DNA from: Burkholderiales bacterium
Lineage (GTDB): Bacteria > Pseudomonadota > Gammaproteobacteria > Burkholderiales > Burkholderiaceae_E
Direction of reading: 5' to 3'
NCBI GenBank assembly: GCA_017307915.1
Contig: JAFKGG010000384.1
Span: 1-38,691, forward strand
Length of the DNA: 38,691 bases
The notes under the pieces are model-generated. The model was given only the letters and a program-made list of their open reading frames with translations, had not been told where the DNA came from and ran no database searches. A program made the translations under genes and the position numbers. Below, piece after piece: positions 15,355-29,339 of the stretch (positions are counted from its first letter, which is position 1; each line of letters begins with the position of its first letter).

Positions 15355-16830
15355 TCAGGTCGCCAGCGCCTGGCCGATCACGTGGAGACACAGCGCCACC
15401 AGCGGCCCCGGCACGATACCCAGCAACAGCACCAGGGCGCCATTGACGGCCATCGTCGCGCGTGCGCCGGCCTGCGGCACCAGCGGCGAATCGTCGGCGA
15501 CCGGATCGAAGTACATCGCCTTCACCACGCGCAGATAGTAGAACGCGCCGACCAGCGAAAACAGCACCGCCACCACCGCCAGCCAGACCTGGCCGGCATC
15601 GATGACGGCCTTCAGCACCATCAGCTTGGCATAGAAACCCACCAGCGGCGGCAGGCCGGCCAGCGACAGCATCATGATCATCATCACCAGCGCCATCCAC
15701 TGGCTGCGGCGGTTCAGGCCCTTCAGGTCGTCGATCGTCTCGGCCTCGAAGCCTTGGCGCGCCAGCAACTGGATCATGCCGAAGGTGCCCAAGGTGGTCA
15801 GCACATAGGTGACGACGTAGAACAGCGCCGAGCCGTAGGCGCTGGTGGCGTTCTCGACCGAGCCGTCCACGATGCCGGCCAGCAAGCCCAGGAACACGAA
15901 ACCGACCTGCGAGATCGTCGAATAGGCCAGCATGCGCTTGAAGTTGCTCTGCGCAATCGCCACGATGTTGCCGATCGCCAGCGAGGCAACCGCCAATACC
16001 ATCAGCATCTGCTGCCAGTCGGTAGCCACGCCGCTCAAACCCTCGACCAGCACGCGGAAAGTGATCGCAAAGGCCGCCAGTTTGGGCCCGGCGGCAATCA
16101 GCAGCGTGGCGGCGGTGGGCGAACCCTGGTAGACGTCGGGCACCCACATGTGGAACGGCACGGCCCCGAATTTGAACGCCAGCCCAGCGACGATAAACAC
16201 CACGCCGAACGAGAACACGATGCGGTTGACCTGCCCTTCGGCGAAGCGCGCGGCGATCTGCGACAGATCGAGACTGCCGGCGCCCCCGTAGATCATCGAC
16301 ATACCGTACAGCAGGAAGCCCGAAGCCAACGCGCCCAGCACGAAATACTTCATCGCCGCCTCGCTGGAAGCCGGCGCGTCACGGCGCAGCGCGGCCAGCG
16401 CATACAGCGACAGCGACATCAGTTCCAGGCCCAGGTAGACGATCAGCAGGTGATTGGCCGAGATCATCACCATCTGGCCGAGCAGCGAGAACAACGCCAG
16501 CGCGTAGAACTCGCCGCGTTCCATGCCGCGGTCGCGCACGTATTGCCCGGCGTAGATCAGCGTGACCGCCAGCGCGATGAACGAGCACAGCTTGAGCAGA
16601 TGCGCCAGCGAATCGGCCACGTACATGTTCGAGAACGCGTACTGCGTGGGCTGGCCGAACTGCGCGATGATGATCGCCGCCGACGGAATCATCGCCAGCA
16701 GCGTGAGCCCGGCGGTGGAGATGCGCTTGGCCTGCGGCACGATGGCATCGATCAGCAGCACCACGCAGGCCGCCACGAGCAGCACGATCTCGGGCAGGGC
16801 CGCCAGCAGATTCAAGGATTCGAGTTTCAT
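15355..16830 (-). CDS. nuoN: NADH-quinone oxidoreductase subunit N
   Basis: The 491-residue hydrophobic protein is an antiporter-like proton-pumping subunit of complex I with about 14 membrane helices. Visible family signatures include [18 protein letters not shown] and the buried lysine/glutamate segments (L-G-L-E-L-M-S-L near residue 135; [14 protein letters not shown]). It lies 6 bp downstream of nuoM and is the last nuo gene. Length and order are normal. Confidence 0.97.
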   Translation of the reverse strand: MKLESLNLLAALPEIVLLVAACVVLLIDAIVPQAKRISTAGLTLLAMIPSAAIIIAQFGQPTQYAFSNMYVADSLAHLLKLCSFIALAVTLIYAGQYVRDRGMERGEFYALALFSLLGQMVMISANHLLIVYLGLELMSLSLYALAALRRDAPASSEAAMKYFVLGALASGFLLYGMSMIYGGAGSLDLSQIAARFAEGQVNRIVFSFGVVFIVAGLAFKFGAVPFHMWVPDVYQGSPTAATLLIAAGPKLAAFAITFRVLVEGLSGVATDWQQMLMVLAVASLAIGNIVAIAQSNFKRMLAYSTISQVGFVFLGLLAGIVDGSVENATSAYGSALFYVVTYVLTTLGTFGMIQLLARQGFEAETIDDLKGLNRRSQWMALVMMIMMLSLAGLPPLVGFYAKLMVLKAVIDAGQVWLAVVAVLFSLVGAFYYLRVVKAMYFDPVADDSPLVPQAGARATMAVNGALVLLLGIVPGPLVALCLHVIGQALAT

Positions 16831-16836
16831 CGTCGG

Positions 16837-18318
16837 TTACTTGATCTTCGACACGGCGACGTGCTTGAGCAGCGCGTCGATCGATGCCTCGGTCATGTCG
16901 GTCACGGGCTTGGGGAAGATGCCCATGCCCAGCACCAGCAAGGCCATCGCCATCAGCATCCAGAATTCGCGGCGATTGACGTCTTTCATCTTGGCAACGT
17001 TTTCATTGGCCACCGCGCCGAAAATCACGCGCTTGTACATCCACAACGAATACGCGGCACCCCAGATCAGCGCCGTAGCGGCGATCAGGCCGATCCAGAA
17101 ATTGAACTGCACGGCACCCAGGATGACCAGGAACTCGCCGATGAAGCCCGACGTGGCCGGCAGCCCCGCGTTGGCCATCGAGAACAGCATGAACAGCGCG
17201 GCGAACTTCGGCATCGTGTTGACCACGCCGCCGTAGTCGGCAATCTTGCGCGAATGCAGCCGGTCGTACATGACGCCGATGCACAGGAACATGGCACCCG
17301 ACACGAAGCCGTGCGAGATCATCTGCACGATCGCGCCCTGCACGCCGAGCTGATTGAAGATGAAAAAGCCCAGCGTGACGAAGCCCATGTGCGCGATCGA
17401 CGAATACGCGACCAGCTTCTTCATGTCGGTCTGCACCATCGCCACCAGCCCGATGTAGACGACCGCTACCAGCGACAGCACGATCATCATGCTGGACAGC
17501 TCATGGCTGGCATCAGGCGTGATCGGCAGCGAGAAACGCAGGAAACCGTAGGCGCCCAGCTTCAGCATGATCGCCGCCAGCACCACCGAACCGCCGGTGG
17601 GCGCTTCGACGTGCGCATCGGGCAGCCAGGTGTGCACCGGCCACATCGGCACCTTCACCGCGAAGGCGAGCAGGAACGCCAGAAAGATCAACACCTGTTC
17701 GTTCATCGACAGCGGCAGCACATGCCAGTCGAGGATCGAGAACGAACCCGACTGCATGTAGAGATAGATCAGCGCCACCAGCATCAGCAGCGAGCCCAGC
17801 AGCGTATACAGGAAGAACTTGAATGCCGCGTAGACGCGGTTCGGCCCGCCCCAGACGCCGATGATGATGTACATCGGGATCAGCGTGGCCTCGAAGAACA
17901 CGTAGAACAGCAGCCCGTCGAGTGCCGAGAACACGCCGATCATCAGGCCCGACAGGATCAGGAACGAGGCCATGTACTGCGCGACCTTGTCCTCGATCAC
18001 CTCCCAGCCGGCGATCACGACGATCACCGTGATGATCGCGGTCAGCAGCACGAACCATACCGACAGGCCGTCTACGCCCAGGTGATAGTTCACCGACAGC
18101 GCCTCGATCCACGGCGCCTTCTCGACGAACTGAAGTGCCGCCGAGGCGCGGTCGAAATCGGTGAACAGCGGCACGGTGACGGCCAGACCGAGCAAGGCGC
18201 CGATCAGTGCCAGGCCGCGCACCATGGCCGGATGCCGATCGTTGCCGAAAGCGAGCAGCACGACGCCGAACAGGATCGGAATCCAGATCGCGGCGCTGAG
18301 GGTCGGGAAAGAGCTCAT
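16837..18318 (-). CDS. nuoM: NADH-quinone oxidoreductase subunit M
   Basis: The 493-residue antiporter-like subunit of complex I shows the family motifs F-F-E-A-T-L-I-P-M-Y (conserved glutamate for proton pumping), F-A-V-K-V-P-M-W-P-V-H-T-W-L-P-D-A-H and D-M-K-K-L-V-A-Y-S-S-I-A-H-M-G. About 14 transmembrane helices are evident. It lies between nuoL (24 bp gap) and nuoN (6 bp gap). Nothing unusual. Confidence 0.97.
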   Translation of the reverse strand: MSSFPTLSAAIWIPILFGVVLLAFGNDRHPAMVRGLALIGALLGLAVTVPLFTDFDRASAALQFVEKAPWIEALSVNYHLGVDGLSVWFVLLTAIITVIVVIAGWEVIEDKVAQYMASFLILSGLMIGVFSALDGLLFYVFFEATLIPMYIIIGVWGGPNRVYAAFKFFLYTLLGSLLMLVALIYLYMQSGSFSILDWHVLPLSMNEQVLIFLAFLLAFAVKVPMWPVHTWLPDAHVEAPTGGSVVLAAIMLKLGAYGFLRFSLPITPDASHELSSMMIVLSLVAVVYIGLVAMVQTDMKKLVAYSSIAHMGFVTLGFFIFNQLGVQGAIVQMISHGFVSGAMFLCIGVMYDRLHSRKIADYGGVVNTMPKFAALFMLFSMANAGLPATSGFIGEFLVILGAVQFNFWIGLIAATALIWGAAYSLWMYKRVIFGAVANENVAKMKDVNRREFWMLMAMALLVLGMGIFPKPVTDMTEASIDALLKHVAVSKIK

Positions 18319-18342
18319 GGTTTGCGCAGAATCGGTTTCTTG

Positions 18343-20391
<2,049 letters not shown>

Positions 20392-20437
20392 GTCGGATTG
20401 ATTCGCGAATCGGAGCTCGTCGTGTTTACCTGCAAGT

Positions 20438-20746
20438 TCAACCCTTCAGGCTGTCCAGATCTTCGACGTCGATCGTGTCGAAGTTGCGGAACAGCACGAC
20501 CAGGATCGCCAGGCCGATGGCCGCTTCGGCCGCGGCAACGGTGAGGATGAAGAACACGAAGATCTGCCCGGCCGCGTCGCCCAGGAAATGCGAGAACGCG
20601 ACGAAGTTCAGGTTCACCGCCAGCAGCATCAGCTCGATCGCCATCAGCACGATGATCACGTTGCGCCGGTTCAGGAAGATGCCGACGACGCTGATCGCGA
20701 ACAGGATGGCACCCAGCACCAGATAGTGGGCCAGCGTGAGAGTCAT
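20438..20746 (-). CDS. nuoK: NADH-quinone oxidoreductase subunit K
   Basis: The 102-residue protein has three membrane helices and the conserved glutamate in M-A-I-E36-L-M-L-L-A-V-N and a second in A-A-A-E-A-A-I-G-L, both part of the proton path of complex I. Its start overlaps the nuoJ stop (ATGA), so translation is coupled. Length is typical for the family. Confidence 0.97.
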   Translation of the reverse strand: MTLTLAHYLVLGAILFAISVVGIFLNRRNVIIVLMAIELMLLAVNLNFVAFSHFLGDAAGQIFVFFILTVAAAEAAIGLAILVVLFRNFDTIDVEDLDSLKG

Positions 20747-21429
20747 GACGCGCTCCGGTTGGTGTCCGCGCCCGTTTGCACGGCGCCCGCTTGCACGGCG
20801 CCCGCTTGCGCGGCGCTCGCGTCCGCGGCGCCGGGGCGCGGCTGCGCCGGCATCTTGACCAGCCGTACGCGGTCGGCGGCGCGCGTGCGCACCGCTTTCG
20901 ACGGATCGTTGTAACGACTGTCTTTACGGCGGCGCAGCGTCAAACCGATCGCCGCCACCATCGCCACCAGCAGGATCACCGCGGCGATCTCGAAGGCATA
21001 GACGTAATCGGTGTACAGCAGCGCGCCCAGCGCCTTGGTGTTGCTGTAGTTGGCCGGCAGCGGCGGCACGTCGGACTGCCGCACGCGGAAGTTCATCATC
21101 AGCACCACGGCCAGTTCGAGCACCACCACGGTGCCGACGAACAAGGCCACCGGCAGGTTCTTCCAGAAACCCTGCCGCACCTTGTCGAGGTTGATGTCGA
21201 GCATCATCACGACGAACAGGAACAGCACCATCACCGCGCCCACGTAGACCAGCACCAGCGTGATCGCCAGGAACTCGGCGCGCAGCAGCATCCAGATGCC
21301 GGCCGCCGAGCAGAACGTGAGCACCAGGAACAGCGCCGAGTGCACCGGGTTGCGCGCGGTGATCACGCGCAACGCCGCGAACACGACGACCGCCGCGAAC
21401 AGATAGAAGAAGAAGGTGGTGGCTTCCAT
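20743..21429 (-). CDS. nuoJ: NADH-quinone oxidoreductase subunit J, with repeat tail
   Basis: The 228-residue protein has the five-helix NuoJ core ([41 protein letters not shown]) followed after residue about 185 by a soluble tail that ends in Q-A-G-A-V repeats. The tail is encoded by a 15-bp tandem repeat and is longer than in most NuoJ. It overlaps nuoK by 4 bp. The tail is unlikely to matter for proton transfer. Confidence 0.95.
   Translation of the reverse strand: MEATTFFFYLFAAVVVFAALRVITARNPVHSALFLVLTFCSAAGIWMLLRAEFLAITLVLVYVGAVMVLFLFVVMMLDINLDKVRQGFWKNLPVALFVGTVVVLELAVVLMMNFRVRQSDVPPLPANYSNTKALGALLYTDYVYAFEIAAVILLVAMVAAIGLTLRRRKDSRYNDPSKAVRTRAADRVRLVKMPAQPRPGAADASAAQAGAVQAGAVQTGADTNRSAS
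20768..20827 (-). repeat. 15-bp tandem repeat in the 3' end of nuoJ
   Basis: Three near-identical 15-bp units (GCGCCCGYTTGCRCG on the plus strand) start at 20768, 20783 and 20798, with a degenerate fourth at 20813. As the unit is a multiple of three, copy-number change would add or remove one Q-A-G-A-V pentapeptide without breaking the frame. Confidence 0.8.
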
Positions 21430-21502
21430 GTGTTTCTTTCACACCCGATCCCACCGCGCCGCCGTTGCGGGCTGCGCGGCCAGGCCGCCGTGGCCGGCGG
21501 TA

Positions 21503-21991
21503 TCAGCGGTAGCGGGCGTCGGCCTCCCGATTGGCAGCGATTTCTTTTTCGTAGCGGTCGCCGACGGCCAGCAGCATCTCTTTGGTGAAATGCAGGTCGC
21601 CGCGTTTCTCGCCATGGTATTCGTGGATGTGCGTCTCGACGATCGAATCGACCGGACAGCTTTCTTCACAGAAACCGCAGAAGATGCACTTGACCAGATC
21701 GATGTCGTAGCGCGTGGTGCGGCGCGTGCCGTCTTCGCGCACGTCGGATTCGATGGTGATCGCCAGCGCCGGGCACACCGCCTCACACAGCTTGCAGGCA
21801 ATGCAGCGCTCTTCGCCGTTCGGATAGCGGCGCAGCGCGTGCAGCCCGCGAAAGCGCGGCGACATCGGCGTCTTTTCTTCCGGGAACTGGATCGTGATCT
21901 TGCGCGCGAAGAAATACCTGCCGGTGAGCTTCAAGCCCTTCAGCAGCTCGGTGAGCATGAAGCTCGAGAAGAAATCCTTGACCGCTGTCAT
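21503..21991 (-). CDS. nuoI: NADH-quinone oxidoreductase subunit I
   Basis: The 162-residue ferredoxin-like subunit binds two [4Fe-4S] clusters (N6a/N6b) through C63-x2-C66-x2-C69-x3-C73-P and C102-x2-C105-x2-C108-x3-C112-P. It passes electrons from NuoG to NuoB. A TTG two codons upstream is in frame, but AGGAA at the right distance favours the ATG at 21991, which also gives the usual family length. The gene is 22 bp downstream of nuoH; a 73-bp gap separates it from nuoJ. Confidence 0.96.
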   Translation of the reverse strand: MTAVKDFFSSFMLTELLKGLKLTGRYFFARKITIQFPEEKTPMSPRFRGLHALRRYPNGEERCIACKLCEAVCPALAITIESDVREDGTRRTTRYDIDLVKCIFCGFCEESCPVDSIVETHIHEYHGEKRGDLHFTKEMLLAVGDRYEKEIAANREADARYR

Positions 21992-22013
21992 TTGCAATTC
22001 CTATCGACGGCCA

Positions 22014-23087
22014 TTACTTCCAGATGTTCCACGGCGTCTGCATCCAGGCAGCGACCACCACCAGCCAGACCAGCGTCACCGGAATGAAGATCTTCCAGCC
22101 CAGGCGCATGATCTGGTCATAGCGATAGCGCGGGAACGAGGCGCGGAACCAGATGAACATCGACACCACGACGAAGGTCTTCATGCCGAGCCAGATCCAA
22201 CCCGGGATCCAGTTCAGCACCGGCCAGTCGAGCGGTGGGTACCAGCCACCCAGGAACATGATCGAGGCCAGCGCCGACAGCAGGATCATGTTGGCGTATT
22301 CGGCCAGGAAGAACACCGCGAAGCCCATGCCCGAGTACTCGACCATGTGGCCGGCGACGATCTCGGATTCGCCCTCGACGACGTCGAACGGATGGCGGTT
22401 GGTCTCGGCCACCGCCGAGATCACGTAGACGACGAAGATCGGCAGCAGCGGCAGCCAGTTCCACGACAGGAAGGTGATGCCGCGCTCGGCGAACCAGCCA
22501 CGCCCTTGCTGCAGCACGATGTCGGTCATGTTCAGGCTGCCCGAAACCATCAGCACGACGACCAGCGCGAAGCCGATCGCCAGCTCATACGACACCATCT
22601 GCGCCGACGCGCGCATCGCGCCCAGGAACGCGTATTTCGAGTTCGACGCCCAGCCGGCGATGATCACGCCGTAGACCTCGAGCGAGGTGATCGCCAGCAG
22701 CAGCAGCAGGCCGGCATTGATGTTGGCCAGCGCCAGCTCGGGGCCGAACGGAATCACCGCCCAGGCCGCCATCGCCGGCATGATCGTCATCACCGGGCCC
22801 AGCAGGTACAGCGCGCGGCTGGCCTGCGTCGGCACGATCAGTTCCTTGAAGATCAACTTGAAGGCATCGGCGATCGGCTGCAGCAGCCCCTTGGGGCCGA
22901 CCCGGTTCGGGCCCAGCCGCAGGTGCATGTAGCCGATCATCTTGCGCTCCCACAGCGTCAGATAGGCAACGCAGCCAAGCAGCGGCAGCACCAGCGCAAA
23001 GATCTTCACCAGGTTCCAGACGACCGGCCAGACACCGCCCAGCGTGCCCTCGCCCCAGGTCGTCAGACCGTTCAGCAGGTTCTCCAT
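22014..23087 (-). CDS. nuoH: NADH-quinone oxidoreductase subunit H
   Basis: The 357-residue membrane subunit forms much of the quinone-binding cavity with NuoB and NuoD. Signatures are [20 protein letters not shown] near residues 46-65 and [18 protein letters not shown]. The frame is open further upstream, inside nuoG, but homology starts at the ATG at 23087, one base after the nuoG stop. Length is normal. Confidence 0.96.
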   Translation of the reverse strand: MENLLNGLTTWGEGTLGGVWPVVWNLVKIFALVLPLLGCVAYLTLWERKMIGYMHLRLGPNRVGPKGLLQPIADAFKLIFKELIVPTQASRALYLLGPVMTIMPAMAAWAVIPFGPELALANINAGLLLLLAITSLEVYGVIIAGWASNSKYAFLGAMRASAQMVSYELAIGFALVVVLMVSGSLNMTDIVLQQGRGWFAERGITFLSWNWLPLLPIFVVYVISAVAETNRHPFDVVEGESEIVAGHMVEYSGMGFAVFFLAEYANMILLSALASIMFLGGWYPPLDWPVLNWIPGWIWLGMKTFVVVSMFIWFRASFPRYRYDQIMRLGWKIFIPVTLVWLVVVAAWMQTPWNIWK

Positions 23088-23088
23088 G

Positions 23089-25464
23089 TCAGACTTTCCT
23101 GAGCGAGATCGGACCGAACATCGATGCCAGCCGCGCGGTGGCGGGCTGTGCAGCCGCGACGCGCACCACGCCATCGGCCAGCCGCTCGTCGAGCTCGAGT
23201 TCAAGCAAGGCTTCGCCATCGCCGCCGGGCTGGGTCAGCGCCACCTTGGCGCCGGCCGGCAGGCCGAGTTGCTGCAGCGTGGCGGCATTGACGCGGGCGC
23301 GCGGCGGCCGCGCGTCGCGCGTCTGCTGCAGGCTGGCGGCGCGGCGCACGATCGGGTCGACGGCGTAGATCGGCACGTCGGCCAGGCGTTCGAGGGCGAT
23401 GCCGGCGCCTGCGCCGGCGGGGGCAGCAGCACCGGCAGCGTTCGCGACGCTTCCCGCAGCGCCGGCACCCGCCAGCGCATTGTTCAGCTTGCCGGCCACA
23501 TCGCCGGGCAGCGCCTCGGCACGCACCGCCTCGGCCGTCTCTTGATCGAAGCCCGGCAGTTCCAGCAGGTTGCCCAGCACGCGCAGCACCTTCCACGCCG
23601 GCCGTGCATCGCCGGCCGGGCGCACCACGCCGTTGAAGCTCTGCGCGCGGCCCTCGGCGTTGACGAAGGTGCCGGCGGTTTCGGTGAACGGCGTGATCGG
23701 CAGCAGGCAGTCCGCGCTTTCCAGCAGTTCATCGCTGCGATAGGCGGTGAGCGCAACCACCGACTCGGCGCCGGCCAGTGCCGCGCGCGCGGCCGCCGGC
23801 AGCGCATGGTCGAGCTCGGGCTCGACGTTCATCAACAGATACAGGCTGCGCGGCTGCTCGACCATCGCGCGGGCGTTCAGGCCGCCTTCGGCCGGCACCG
23901 CCTGCGCCAGATAGCCGCCAACGCTGTTGGCCGCCTCGCCGAGCACGCCGAAGCGCCCGCCCGCCGCCGCGGCAATCGCCTGCGCCAGCCGCGCCAGTTG
24001 CGCATAGGCCGGATGCTGAACGGCAGCGTTGCCCAACAGCACCGCCGTCTGGCTGCCCGAGGCCAGGCCCGAGGCAATGCCCTTGGCGGCTTCACCGGGC
24101 GTTACATCGGCGAACTCGGCCGGCACCTGCGCGCCCTTGGCCTGCAGCACCGCCACCAGCACTTGCGCCAGCAGCACCGCCCATTGCGAAGGCGCGGCGA
24201 GCGCCTTGTGCGCCACCGGCATCAGCAAATCATCGTCAGCCGCGTGCAGCACCGATACCTGCGTGCCGCGCTTGACGGCCTGGCGTACGCGCGCGGCCAG
24301 CAGCGGATGATCCTTGCGCAGGAACGAACCGACCAGCAACAGCCGATCGAGCGTGTTGATGTCTTCGATCTTCATGCCCAGCCAGGGCGCGCCCGCGCGC
24401 GCCGCATCGGCCGAGAAATCGCTCTGCCGCAGCCGGAAGTCGACGTTGCCGCTGCCCAGCCCGCGCATCAGCTTGCCGAGCAGGTACAGCTCTTCGACCG
24501 TGCTCTGGCCCGAACCCAGCGCGCCCAGCGCCGCGCCGCCGCGGTGCTCGCGCACCGTGCGCAGCGCATGCGCGGCATAGTTCAGCGCCGTCTGCCAGTC
24601 GGTTTCGCGCCACTGGCCGTCCTGCTTGATCATCGGCGCCAGCAGCCGCTCGTCGCTGTTCAGCCCCTCATACGAGAAGCGGTCGCGGTCGGACAACCAG
24701 CATTCGTTGACCGCTTCGTTTTCCAGCGGCACCACGCGCATCACCTGGCCGCCCTTGATCTGCACGACCAGGTTCGAACCCAGCGAATCGTGCGCCGCGA
24801 TCGACTTGCGCCGCGACAGTTCCCAGGTGCGCGCCGAATAGCGGAACGGCTTGCTGGTGAGCGCGCCCACCGGGCACACGTCGATCATGTTGCCCGACAG
24901 TTCGGAATCGACCGAACGCCCGACGAAGCTCATGATCTCGGAGTGCTCGCCGCGGCCGCCCATGCCCAGTTCCATGATGCCGCCGATTTCCTGGCCGAAG
25001 CGAACGCAGCGCGTGCAATGGATGCAGCGCGTCATCTCTTCGGCCGAGATCAGCGGCCCCATCGGCTTGTGGAAGACGACGCGCTTTTCTTCGGTGTAAC
25101 GCGAGGACGACGCGCCATAGCCAACGGCCAGATCCTGCAACTGGCATTCGCCGCCCTGATCACAGATCGGGCAGTCGAGCGGATGGTTGATCAGCAGAAA
25201 CTCCATCACGCCCTTCTGCGCGCGCACCGCTTTCTCGGAGCGCGTGTAGACCTTCATGCCGTTGGTGACCGGCGTGGCGCAGGCCGGCAGCGGCTTGGGC
25301 GCTTTTTCCACGTCGACCAGGCACATCCGGCAGTTGGCCGCGATCGAAAGTTTCTTGTGGTAGCAGAAATGCGGCACGTAGATGTCGAGCTTGTTCGCCG
25401 CATGCATCAGCATGCTGCCTTCGGCTACCTCGACTTCCCTGCCGTCGATCTCCAGCTTGACCAT
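23089..25464 (-). CDS. nuoG: NADH-quinone oxidoreductase subunit G
   Basis: The 791-residue subunit has an N-terminal [2Fe-2S] ferredoxin domain (N1b: C34, C45, C48, C62), a His/Cys [4Fe-4S] site (N5: H94, C98, C101, C107) and a second [4Fe-4S] site (N4: C147, C150, C153, C197), followed by a molybdopterin-oxidoreductase-like domain that has lost its cofactor role. The extra N7 cysteines of the E. coli type are not seen. Near residues 665-690 is an Ala/Gly-rich linker before the C-terminal domain. It carries electrons from NuoE/F to NuoI. It is 38 bp downstream of nuoF. Confidence 0.96.
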   Translation of the reverse strand: MVKLEIDGREVEVAEGSMLMHAANKLDIYVPHFCYHKKLSIAANCRMCLVDVEKAPKPLPACATPVTNGMKVYTRSEKAVRAQKGVMEFLLINHPLDCPICDQGGECQLQDLAVGYGASSSRYTEEKRVVFHKPMGPLISAEEMTRCIHCTRCVRFGQEIGGIMELGMGGRGEHSEIMSFVGRSVDSELSGNMIDVCPVGALTSKPFRYSARTWELSRRKSIAAHDSLGSNLVVQIKGGQVMRVVPLENEAVNECWLSDRDRFSYEGLNSDERLLAPMIKQDGQWRETDWQTALNYAAHALRTVREHRGGAALGALGSGQSTVEELYLLGKLMRGLGSGNVDFRLRQSDFSADAARAGAPWLGMKIEDINTLDRLLLVGSFLRKDHPLLAARVRQAVKRGTQVSVLHAADDDLLMPVAHKALAAPSQWAVLLAQVLVAVLQAKGAQVPAEFADVTPGEAAKGIASGLASGSQTAVLLGNAAVQHPAYAQLARLAQAIAAAAGGRFGVLGEAANSVGGYLAQAVPAEGGLNARAMVEQPRSLYLLMNVEPELDHALPAAARAALAGAESVVALTAYRSDELLESADCLLPITPFTETAGTFVNAEGRAQSFNGVVRPAGDARPAWKVLRVLGNLLELPGFDQETAEAVRAEALPGDVAGKLNNALAGAGAAGSVANAAGAAAPAGAGAGIALERLADVPIYAVDPIVRRAASLQQTRDARPPRARVNAATLQQLGLPAGAKVALTQPGGDGEALLELELDERLADGVVRVAAAQPATARLASMFGPISLRKV

Positions 25465-25502
25465 CTCGTATCCGTCGGTTCGTTCGTTTCAGGGGTGCCG
25501 GC

Positions 25503-26840
25503 TCAAACGTAGGCCGGAACCAGGCATGTCTTGTGTTCGACGTGGTGCGCGAACTCGTCCCAGTAATGCTTCAGGAACGCGCGCACCGGCATCGCGGCAG
25601 CATCGCCCAGAGCGCAGATGGTGCGGCCCTGGATGTTGTCGGCAATGCGGTTCAGCTCGTCGAGGTCGCTCATCCGGCCCTCGCCCTGCTCGATGCGCTT
25701 GACCAGCCGATACAGCCAGCCGGTGCCTTCACGGCACGGCGTGCACTGGCCGCAGCTTTCTTCGAAATAGAAGTACGACAAGCGCAGCAGCGATTTGACC
25801 GCGCAGCGCGTCTCGTCCATCACGATGATGGCGCCCGAGCCCAGCATCGACCCGGCCTTGGCGATCGAGTCGTAATCCATGTCGGTGGCCATCATGATGT
25901 CGGCCGGCAGCACCGGCATCGACGAACCGCCGGGAATCACCATCTTCAGCTTGCGCCCGCCGCGCACGCCGCCGGCCAGCTCCAGCAGCTTGGCGAAGGG
26001 CGTGCCCATCGGGATCTCGTAGTTGCCGGGCAGCTCGACGTCGCCCGATATCGAGAAGATCTTGGTGCCGCCGTTGTTCGGCTTGCCGACTTCCAGGTAT
26101 TTCTGGCCGCCGTTGCGGATGATCCACGGCACCGCGGCGAAGGTCTCGGTGTTGTTGATCGTAGTCGGCTTGCCGTACAGGCCGAAGCTGGCCGGGAACG
26201 GCGGCTTGAAGCGCGGCTGGCCTTTCTTGCCTTCCAGCGATTCGAGCAGCGCGGTTTCCTCGCCGCAGATGTAGGCACCCCAGCCATGGTGCGCGTGCAA
26301 TTGGAACGAGAAGCCCGAGCCGAGGATGTTCTCGCCCAGGTAGCCGGCGGCGCGGGCTTCCTCGAGCGCTTCCTCGAAGCGCGCGTAGGTGTCCCAGATC
26401 TCGCCGTGGATGTAGTTGTAGCCGACCGTGATGCCCATCGCATACGCCGCGATCGCCATGCCTTCGATGACGATGTGCGGGTTGTAGCGCAGGATGTCGC
26501 GATCCTTGAAGGTGCCGGGCTCGCCTTCGTCGGAGTTGCACACCAGATACTTCTGGCCGGGAAACTGCCGCGGCATGAAGCTCCACTTCAAGCCGGTGGG
26601 AAAACCCGCGCCGCCGCGGCCGCGCAGCCCCGAGGCCTTGACCTCGGCGATCACCTGCTCGGGGGTCAAGCCTTCGGTCAGGATCCTGCGCAGCGCCTGG
26701 TAGCCGTCGCGCGCCTCGTAGTCTTTCAGGCGCCAGCCGTCGGGCGACGCCAGCCCCGCGTAGATCTGCGGGGCGATGTGCCGCCCGTGGAAACAGGTTT
26801 CCTGGACTTTGGCGTCGATCAGCAGGTCGTTCGCACCCAT
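25503..26840 (-). CDS. nuoF: NADH-quinone oxidoreductase subunit F
   Basis: The 445-residue subunit binds NADH and FMN (G-R-G-G-A-G-F-P at 74-81; the [12 protein letters not shown] segment near 190) and holds the [4Fe-4S] cluster N3 through C363-x2-C366-x2-C369 and C409. It is the entry point of electrons into complex I. It lies 21 bp downstream of nuoE. All key residues are present. Confidence 0.97.
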   Translation of the reverse strand: MGANDLLIDAKVQETCFHGRHIAPQIYAGLASPDGWRLKDYEARDGYQALRRILTEGLTPEQVIAEVKASGLRGRGGAGFPTGLKWSFMPRQFPGQKYLVCNSDEGEPGTFKDRDILRYNPHIVIEGMAIAAYAMGITVGYNYIHGEIWDTYARFEEALEEARAAGYLGENILGSGFSFQLHAHHGWGAYICGEETALLESLEGKKGQPRFKPPFPASFGLYGKPTTINNTETFAAVPWIIRNGGQKYLEVGKPNNGGTKIFSISGDVELPGNYEIPMGTPFAKLLELAGGVRGGRKLKMVIPGGSSMPVLPADIMMATDMDYDSIAKAGSMLGSGAIIVMDETRCAVKSLLRLSYFYFEESCGQCTPCREGTGWLYRLVKRIEQGEGRMSDLDELNRIADNIQGRTICALGDAAAMPVRAFLKHYWDEFAHHVEHKTCLVPAYV

Positions 26841-26861
26841 GTCACACCTTTGCCGGCGCCG

Positions 26862-27371
26862 TCATTTCGACGCCTTCAGTTCGGCCAGCAGCGCATCGAG
26901 CCGCTCGTTGCTCATGAAGCTGCACATGCGCTTGTTGTTCACCAGCAGCACCGGCGCATCGCCACAGGAGCCCAGGCACTCGCTTTCTTTCAGCGTGAAC
27001 AGGCCGTCGGGCGTGGTTTCGCCGTAGTCGATGCCGAGCTTGCTCTTCAGGTATTCGCCCGCCTTGGTGCCGTCGCGCAGCGCACACGGCAGGCAGGTGC
27101 AGACGGCGAGCTTGAACTTGCCCACCGGCTGCGTGTCGTACATGTTGTAGAAGGAGGCCACTTCGTACACGGCGATCGGCGGCATGCCCAGATAGGCAGC
27201 CACGTCTTCGATCACCGGGGGCGACACCCATTCCGTTTCGTCTTGCGCGATCGCCAGCGCGGCCATCACGGCCGACTGCTTCTGGTCGGCCGGGTACTTG
27301 GCGACTTCGCGGTCGATGCGCGCATAGGCGGCATCGGACAGCAGGCGTTTCGGGGCGGGAACGGCACTCAT
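26862..27371 (-). CDS. nuoE: NADH-quinone oxidoreductase subunit E
   Basis: The 169-residue thioredoxin-like subunit binds the [2Fe-2S] cluster N1a through C91-x4-C96 and C132-x3-C136 (C-T-C-L-P-C and E-C-L-G-S-C-G). The cluster-side loop has an extra cysteine (C93) where most homologues have Asn; this is a local variation. It is 81 bp downstream of nuoD, the widest gap within the first half of the operon, and precedes nuoF. Confidence 0.96.
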   Translation of the reverse strand: MSAVPAPKRLLSDAAYARIDREVAKYPADQKQSAVMAALAIAQDETEWVSPPVIEDVAAYLGMPPIAVYEVASFYNMYDTQPVGKFKLAVCTCLPCALRDGTKAGEYLKSKLGIDYGETTPDGLFTLKESECLGSCGDAPVLLVNNKRMCSFMSNERLDALLAELKASK

Positions 27372-27452
27372 GATTCTGGGTCTCTGCGAAGGCGGGCGTC
27401 GCTCGTGGGCTGTGCGGATCAGTGGTTGCGGTGCGGGGCCGATCGCGGCGCC

Positions 27453-28706
27453 TTAACGGTCGATCTCGCCGAACACGATGTCTTGCGTGCCGATGATCGT
27501 CACCACGTCGGCGATCATGTGGCCGCGCGACATCTCGTCGAGCGCTTGCAGGTGCGCGAAGCCGGGCGCGCGGATCTTCAACCGGTAGGGTTTGTTGGCG
27601 CCATCCGAGATCAGATAGATGCCGAACTCGCCCTTCGGGTGCTCGACCGCCGCGTAGGCCTCGCCCTCGGGTACGTGAATACCTTCGGTGAAGAGCTTGA
27701 AATGGTGGATCAGCTCTTCCATGTTCGATTTCATCGCCACGCGCGACGGCGGCGCCACCTTGTGGCTATCGCTCATCACCGGGCCCGGGTGGTTGCGCAG
27801 CCACTCGATGCACTGCTTGATGATGCGGTTGCTCTGCCGCATTTCCTCGACGCGCACCAGGTAGCGGTCGTAGCTGTCGCCGTTCTTGCCGACCGGAATG
27901 TCGAAATCGACCAGATCGTAGACCTCGTACGGCTGCGTCTTGCGCAGATCCCAGGCCACGCCCGAACCACGCAGCATCGGCCCGGTGAAACCCAGCGCCT
28001 TGGCACGATCGGGATCGATAACGCCGATGCCGACCAGCCGCTGCTTCCAGATGCGGTTGTCGGTGAGCAGCGTTTCGTACTCGTCGACGTAGCCGGGGAA
28101 ACGGTTGGTGAAGGCCTCGATGAAATCGAGCAACGAACCCTCGCGGTCGCGGTTCAGCTCGCGCATCGCGTTTTCATTACGCAGTTTCGATGCCTTGTAT
28201 TTCGGCATCGTGTCGGGCAGGTCGCGATACACGCCGCCCGGTCGGTAGTAGGCCGCGTGCATGCGCGCACCCGACACCGCCTCGTAGACGTCCATCAGGT
28301 CTTCGCGCTCGCGAAACGCGTACAGGAACACGGCCATCGCGCCCACGTCGAGCCCGTGCGCACCGATCCACAGCAGGTGGTTCAGGATGCGCGTGATCTC
28401 GTCGAACATCACGCGGATGTATTGCGCGCGCAGCGGCACTTCGACGCCGAGCAGCTTCTCGATCGCCATCACGTAGGCGTGCTCATTGCTCATCATCGAC
28501 ACGTAGTCGAGACGATCCATGTACGGCACGCTCTGGATGTAGGTGCGCGTTTCGGCGAGCTTTTCGGTGGCGCGATGCAACAGGCCGATGTGCGGGTCGG
28601 CGCGCTGCACGACCTCGCCGTCGAGCTCGAGCACCAGCCGCAGCACGCCGTGCGCAGCCGGGTGCTGGGGGCCAAAGTTCAGCGTGTAATTTTTGATCTC
28701 AGCCAT
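27453..28706 (-). CDS. nuoD: NADH-quinone oxidoreductase subunit D
   Basis: The 417-residue 49-kDa-type subunit forms the quinone site with NuoB. It starts with the conserved [15 protein letters not shown], whose histidine lies at the quinone headgroup, and has [15 protein letters not shown] and the C-terminal D-I-V-F-G-E-I-D-R. It is a separate gene, not fused to nuoC. The gap to nuoC is 9 bp. Confidence 0.97.
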   Translation of the reverse strand: MAEIKNYTLNFGPQHPAAHGVLRLVLELDGEVVQRADPHIGLLHRATEKLAETRTYIQSVPYMDRLDYVSMMSNEHAYVMAIEKLLGVEVPLRAQYIRVMFDEITRILNHLLWIGAHGLDVGAMAVFLYAFREREDLMDVYEAVSGARMHAAYYRPGGVYRDLPDTMPKYKASKLRNENAMRELNRDREGSLLDFIEAFTNRFPGYVDEYETLLTDNRIWKQRLVGIGVIDPDRAKALGFTGPMLRGSGVAWDLRKTQPYEVYDLVDFDIPVGKNGDSYDRYLVRVEEMRQSNRIIKQCIEWLRNHPGPVMSDSHKVAPPSRVAMKSNMEELIHHFKLFTEGIHVPEGEAYAAVEHPKGEFGIYLISDGANKPYRLKIRAPGFAHLQALDEMSRGHMIADVVTIIGTQDIVFGEIDR

Positions 28707-28715
28707 ATGTCCGCC

Positions 28716-29339
28716 TTACCGGCCCACTCCGTAGCCTTCCTCGCGAATCACGCGCGGCGTGATCTCGCGCGGCTCGATCGTCACCGGCTGGTAGATGACG
28801 CGTTTCTGCTCCGGGTCGTAGCGCATCTCGACGTAACCCGAAACCGGGAAATCCTTGCGGAACGGATGGCCGACGAAACCATAATCGGTGAGGATGCGGC
28901 GCAGGTCGGCGTGACCTTCGAACACGATGCCGAACAGGTCGAAGGCCTCGCGCTCGAACCAACCGGCCGACGGCCAGATGCCGGTGAGCGACTCAATCAC
29001 CGGAAAATCGTCATCAGGACAGAAGCTGCGCAACCGCAGGCGCCAGTTGCGTTCGACCGACAGCAGATGCACGACGGCCGCGAAGCGCTGGCCGCTCCAG
29101 GCGCCGTCGCCATAGTCGCGGTAATCGACGCCGCACAGGTCGATCATCGTATCGAAGCGCAGCGCCGGATCGTCGCGCAGACGCAGCGCGACCTTGGCGT
29201 AATCGGCGGCGGCCACGACCAGCGTCAGCTCGCCCAGGCGCTCGGTGAGCGAGCCGATCGAATCGCCGAGCGCCGTCTGCAGCGCGGCCTTGAGGGTTTC
29301 CAGCGGAGTGGTGTCGGCCATGGATGCGGATTCACTCAT
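28716..29339 (-). CDS. nuoC: NADH-quinone oxidoreductase subunit C
   Basis: The 207-residue 30-kDa-type subunit has the signature [22 protein letters not shown] and [13 protein letters not shown]. The ATG at 29339 overlaps the nuoB stop (ATGA); a second ATG at 29321 (M-A-D-T-T) matches where homologues begin, so the true start is one of the two. The longer open frame upstream lies inside nuoB and is rejected. It helps join the peripheral arm to the membrane arm. Confidence 0.95.
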   Translation of the reverse strand: MSESASMADTTPLETLKAALQTALGDSIGSLTERLGELTLVVAAADYAKVALRLRDDPALRFDTMIDLCGVDYRDYGDGAWSGQRFAAVVHLLSVERNWRLRLRSFCPDDDFPVIESLTGIWPSAGWFEREAFDLFGIVFEGHADLRRILTDYGFVGHPFRKDFPVSGYVEMRYDPEQKRVIYQPVTIEPREITPRVIREEGYGVGR

